Notes under the pieces: generated by a model
Seen by the model: the letters and a program-made list of their open reading frames with translations, nothing else
What the model was told of the DNA's origin: nothing
Database searches by the model: none
Made by a program: the position numbers and the translations under genes
Shown here: positions 62,922-64,000 of the stretch, one piece after another
Numbering within the stretch: position 1 is the first letter of the stretch
How the letters are laid out: each line of letters starts with the position of its first letter
Assembly (NCBI RefSeq): GCF_041052385.1
Contig: NZ_CP163439.1
Span: 2,097,001-2,161,000, forward strand
Direction: 5' to 3'
DNA: 64,000 nt
Source: Streptomyces sp. R28
GTDB taxonomy: Bacteria > Actinomycetota > Actinomycetes > Streptomycetales > Streptomycetaceae

Positions 62922-62943
62922 TCCTGCACGCGTGCGTGCAGGA
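62922..62943. terminator. Palindrome after the APC permease gene
   Basis: TCCTGCACGC-GT-GCGTGCAGGA has perfect 10-bp arms. It starts 17 bases after the permease stop and also covers the 3' end of the acetyltransferase remnant, whose reading frame is truncated exactly here. Confidence 0.6.
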
Positions 62944-63267
62944 TGCCTCGTGGCGGGCGGCGTGCAGGAGGTCCAGGCAATGGAATCCGATGTCGTCCAG
63001 GGCCCAGCGGGCCAGAGCAGTCGTCACGCGGGCGGCGACGCCTTTGCCGCGGGCCTCGACGGTGGTGCAGTAGGCGACTTCGGCCGTGCCCTCATCGAGC
63101 CGTGTCTCGCGCAGCGCCACACGGCCCAGCAGACGGCCGGTGTTCACGTCCACGAAGGCCCACTGCGCGGGCCGCTCCTCCTCCCAGTCCTTGCGCCAGC
63201 CCTCGCTCCAGCCGCCGACCGCCTCCACGGAGTCGGCGGAGGAGGTGTCAACCGCGAGGTGGCAATT

Positions 63268-63399
63268 TCTCCCGGGCGAGCCGGTCCGAGCGCGCCACCA
63301 GATCCCGTCGAAGACATGCCGACGATCTCGCGGTGGCCTGCCCATCCTCGGGATCGGCGGCAACAGCGGCTCCAGCCGCTCCCATTGGGCGTCAGACAT
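63268..63399 (-). mobile_element. IS5-family transposase fragment (first 44 codons)
   Basis: Only the N-terminal DUF4096-like segment of an IS5 transposase remains. Its ATG overlaps the end of the terpene synthase gene by eight bases. No second terminal repeat was found in the window. Confidence 0.7.
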
Positions 63400-64000
63400 A
63401 TCTCCACGAGCCGTCCCGAGAGCGTTCCGTGCCCTTGATCAACATCTCAAGCTTGTCCAGCCGGGCCAGGTCCTCGTTGTAGTACTGGAGCCGGACGCCG
63501 GGGGCGGCGTCGAGGTAGCGGGCGGAGATGCGGTGCCAGGCATCCATGTTGGCGTTCCAGTCCCTCATGCTCAGCAGACAGCGGTGCAGCCCTTGCCGCA
63601 CGGCCTCATCAAGGTGCATGCCGTGTGCGATGCGGTTGGTGAGCGTCTGCTCGGCTTGGCGGAAGTCCTCGATGCGGGCGGCCATGCGCTGGAGGGTCTC
63701 CTCAACGGCTGTTTCAAGACTGCAGCCGCGGGCACGGCTGATCACGGTGACGATGTTGGAGGTATCGGCAGCGCTCCTTTCCTTGGCCAGGGAATGCAGG
63801 TCATTGCACCAGGCGCAGTAGTCGACCGTCGCGGTCACGCAGGTCTGGTACTCGGGGGTGTGGTAGAGCTGCGGCGGCAGTTCGGTCTGGGCTGCCAGTT
63901 CGACCAGGTCCATCCACATGATCATGGCCACGGAGCGGCGCCGGAGCTCGATGTAGTTGTCGATGGTTTCACTGGCACCAGCGCTGCGGTTGTCGAACTC
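63392..64000 (-). CDS. Terpene synthase (class I), 3' part, runs off the window
   Basis: About 202 residues of the C-terminal half are present; the start lies beyond 64000. The Mg-binding NSE triad is complete (NDLHSLAKE, Asn-Ser-Glu), preceded by the helix ETIDNYIELRRRS and followed by helices up to ARYLDAAPGVRLQYYNEDL. This is typical of bacterial sesquiterpene or related cyclases; the aspartate-rich motif would be upstream. The last residues (SWRYV) coincide with the start of the IS5 fragment, so the natural C-terminus may have been replaced. Confidence 0.85.
   Translation of the reverse strand, partial: EFDNRSAGASETIDNYIELRRRSVAMIMWMDLVELAAQTELPPQLYHTPEYQTCVTATVDYCAWCNDLHSLAKERSAADTSNIVTVISRARGCSLETAVEETLQRMAARIEDFRQAEQTLTNRIAHGMHLDEAVRQGLHRCLLSMRDWNANMDAWHRISARYLDAAPGVRLQYYNEDLARLDKLEMLIKGTERSRDGSWRYV

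Larger units (their letters stand above)
62887..63399 (-). pseudogene. Chimeric open frame: IS5 transposase N-terminus joined to a truncated acetyltransferase
   Basis: The 170-aa frame starts with 44 residues of an IS5-type transposase (MSDAQWERLEPLLP, GIWWRARTGSPGR). From NCHLAVDTSSAD onward it becomes a RimJ/L-type GNAT (AQWAFVDVNTGRLLGRVALR, EARGKGVAARVTTALARWAL). The GNAT lacks its N-terminal strands and stops after RHEASC, where the CoA-binding C-terminal element should follow. Both partners are incomplete, so this is most likely a deletion scar, although the frame is intact and could be translated. Confidence 0.75.

Overview
The window is about 72% G+C, has very strong third-position GC bias, and carries DmdR-type iron boxes, leaderless genes and the pheST / infC-rpmI-rplT neighbourhood known from Streptomyces. 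The source is almost certainly a Streptomyces chromosome. Shadow reading frames are long and numerous here, so genes were chosen by recognisable protein families, motifs, ribosome binding sites and operon spacing.

Region 1 (1-13121) is the downstream end of a polyketide gene cluster. A modular PKS that lacks acyltransferase domains (trans-AT type) enters from the left. Its visible domains are DH, KS, KR, ACP, non-elongating KS0, ACP, condensation (C) domain and FkbH-like domain. It is translationally coupled to an ACP - thioester reductase - extra C-terminal domain protein, which is coupled in turn to an alpha/beta hydrolase with Cys in place of the nucleophile Ser. No thioesterase is visible, so release is probably reductive. 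The KS0 3' end contains several apparent frame changes (about 5365-5570).

Region 2 (13194-27085) holds ordinary metabolic and regulatory genes. They are a secreted GH51 arabinofuranosidase, DUF6314, a phosphatase-like protein, a GNAT, DUF6461, a MocR regulator divergent from an EamA exporter with overlapping start codons, DUF1918, a Tat-exported GHL10 hydrolase, 3-hydroxybutyryl-CoA dehydrogenase, a small coiled-coil membrane protein, a NUDIX hydrolase, an HTH/TPR regulator and a SpoIIE-type phosphatase.

Region 3 (27086-35992) is conserved core: pheT, pheS, an orphan PAS histidine kinase, a SpoU rRNA methyltransferase, rplT, rpmI and infC. infC has an apparent AUC start and an attenuator-like leader hairpin. 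DUF1844 and SseB genes follow.

Region 4 (36143-44254) has a penicillin-binding-type serine hydrolase, a mycosin-like protease coupled to a proline-rich membrane protein, a PLP amino acid deaminase/aldolase, a mycothiol-dependent isomerase-family protein, a miniature remnant of an IS982-type element and a DUF2510 membrane protein.

Region 5 (44275-50993) looks like a gamma-glutamylated amine (ethanolamine/polyamine) utilisation locus: SDR, aldehyde dehydrogenase, GlnA4-type synthetase, FadR-type regulator, an amine/amino-acid permease broken by a one-base frameshift, and a class-I-amidotransferase-like gamma-glutamyl hydrolase.

Region 6 (51000-64000) contains dispersed Streptomyces repeats, a LysR/TDT exporter divergent pair, a BtuF-like protein with an XRE-cupin regulator, and a glycine-betaine ABC system whose permease is fused to two substrate-binding domains sharing a nearly identical 370-bp repeat. 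It also has a 5'-3' exonuclease, an iron-box-controlled siderophore-interacting flavoprotein, an APC permease, an IS5/acetyltransferase chimera and the 3' part of a terpene synthase running off the right edge.
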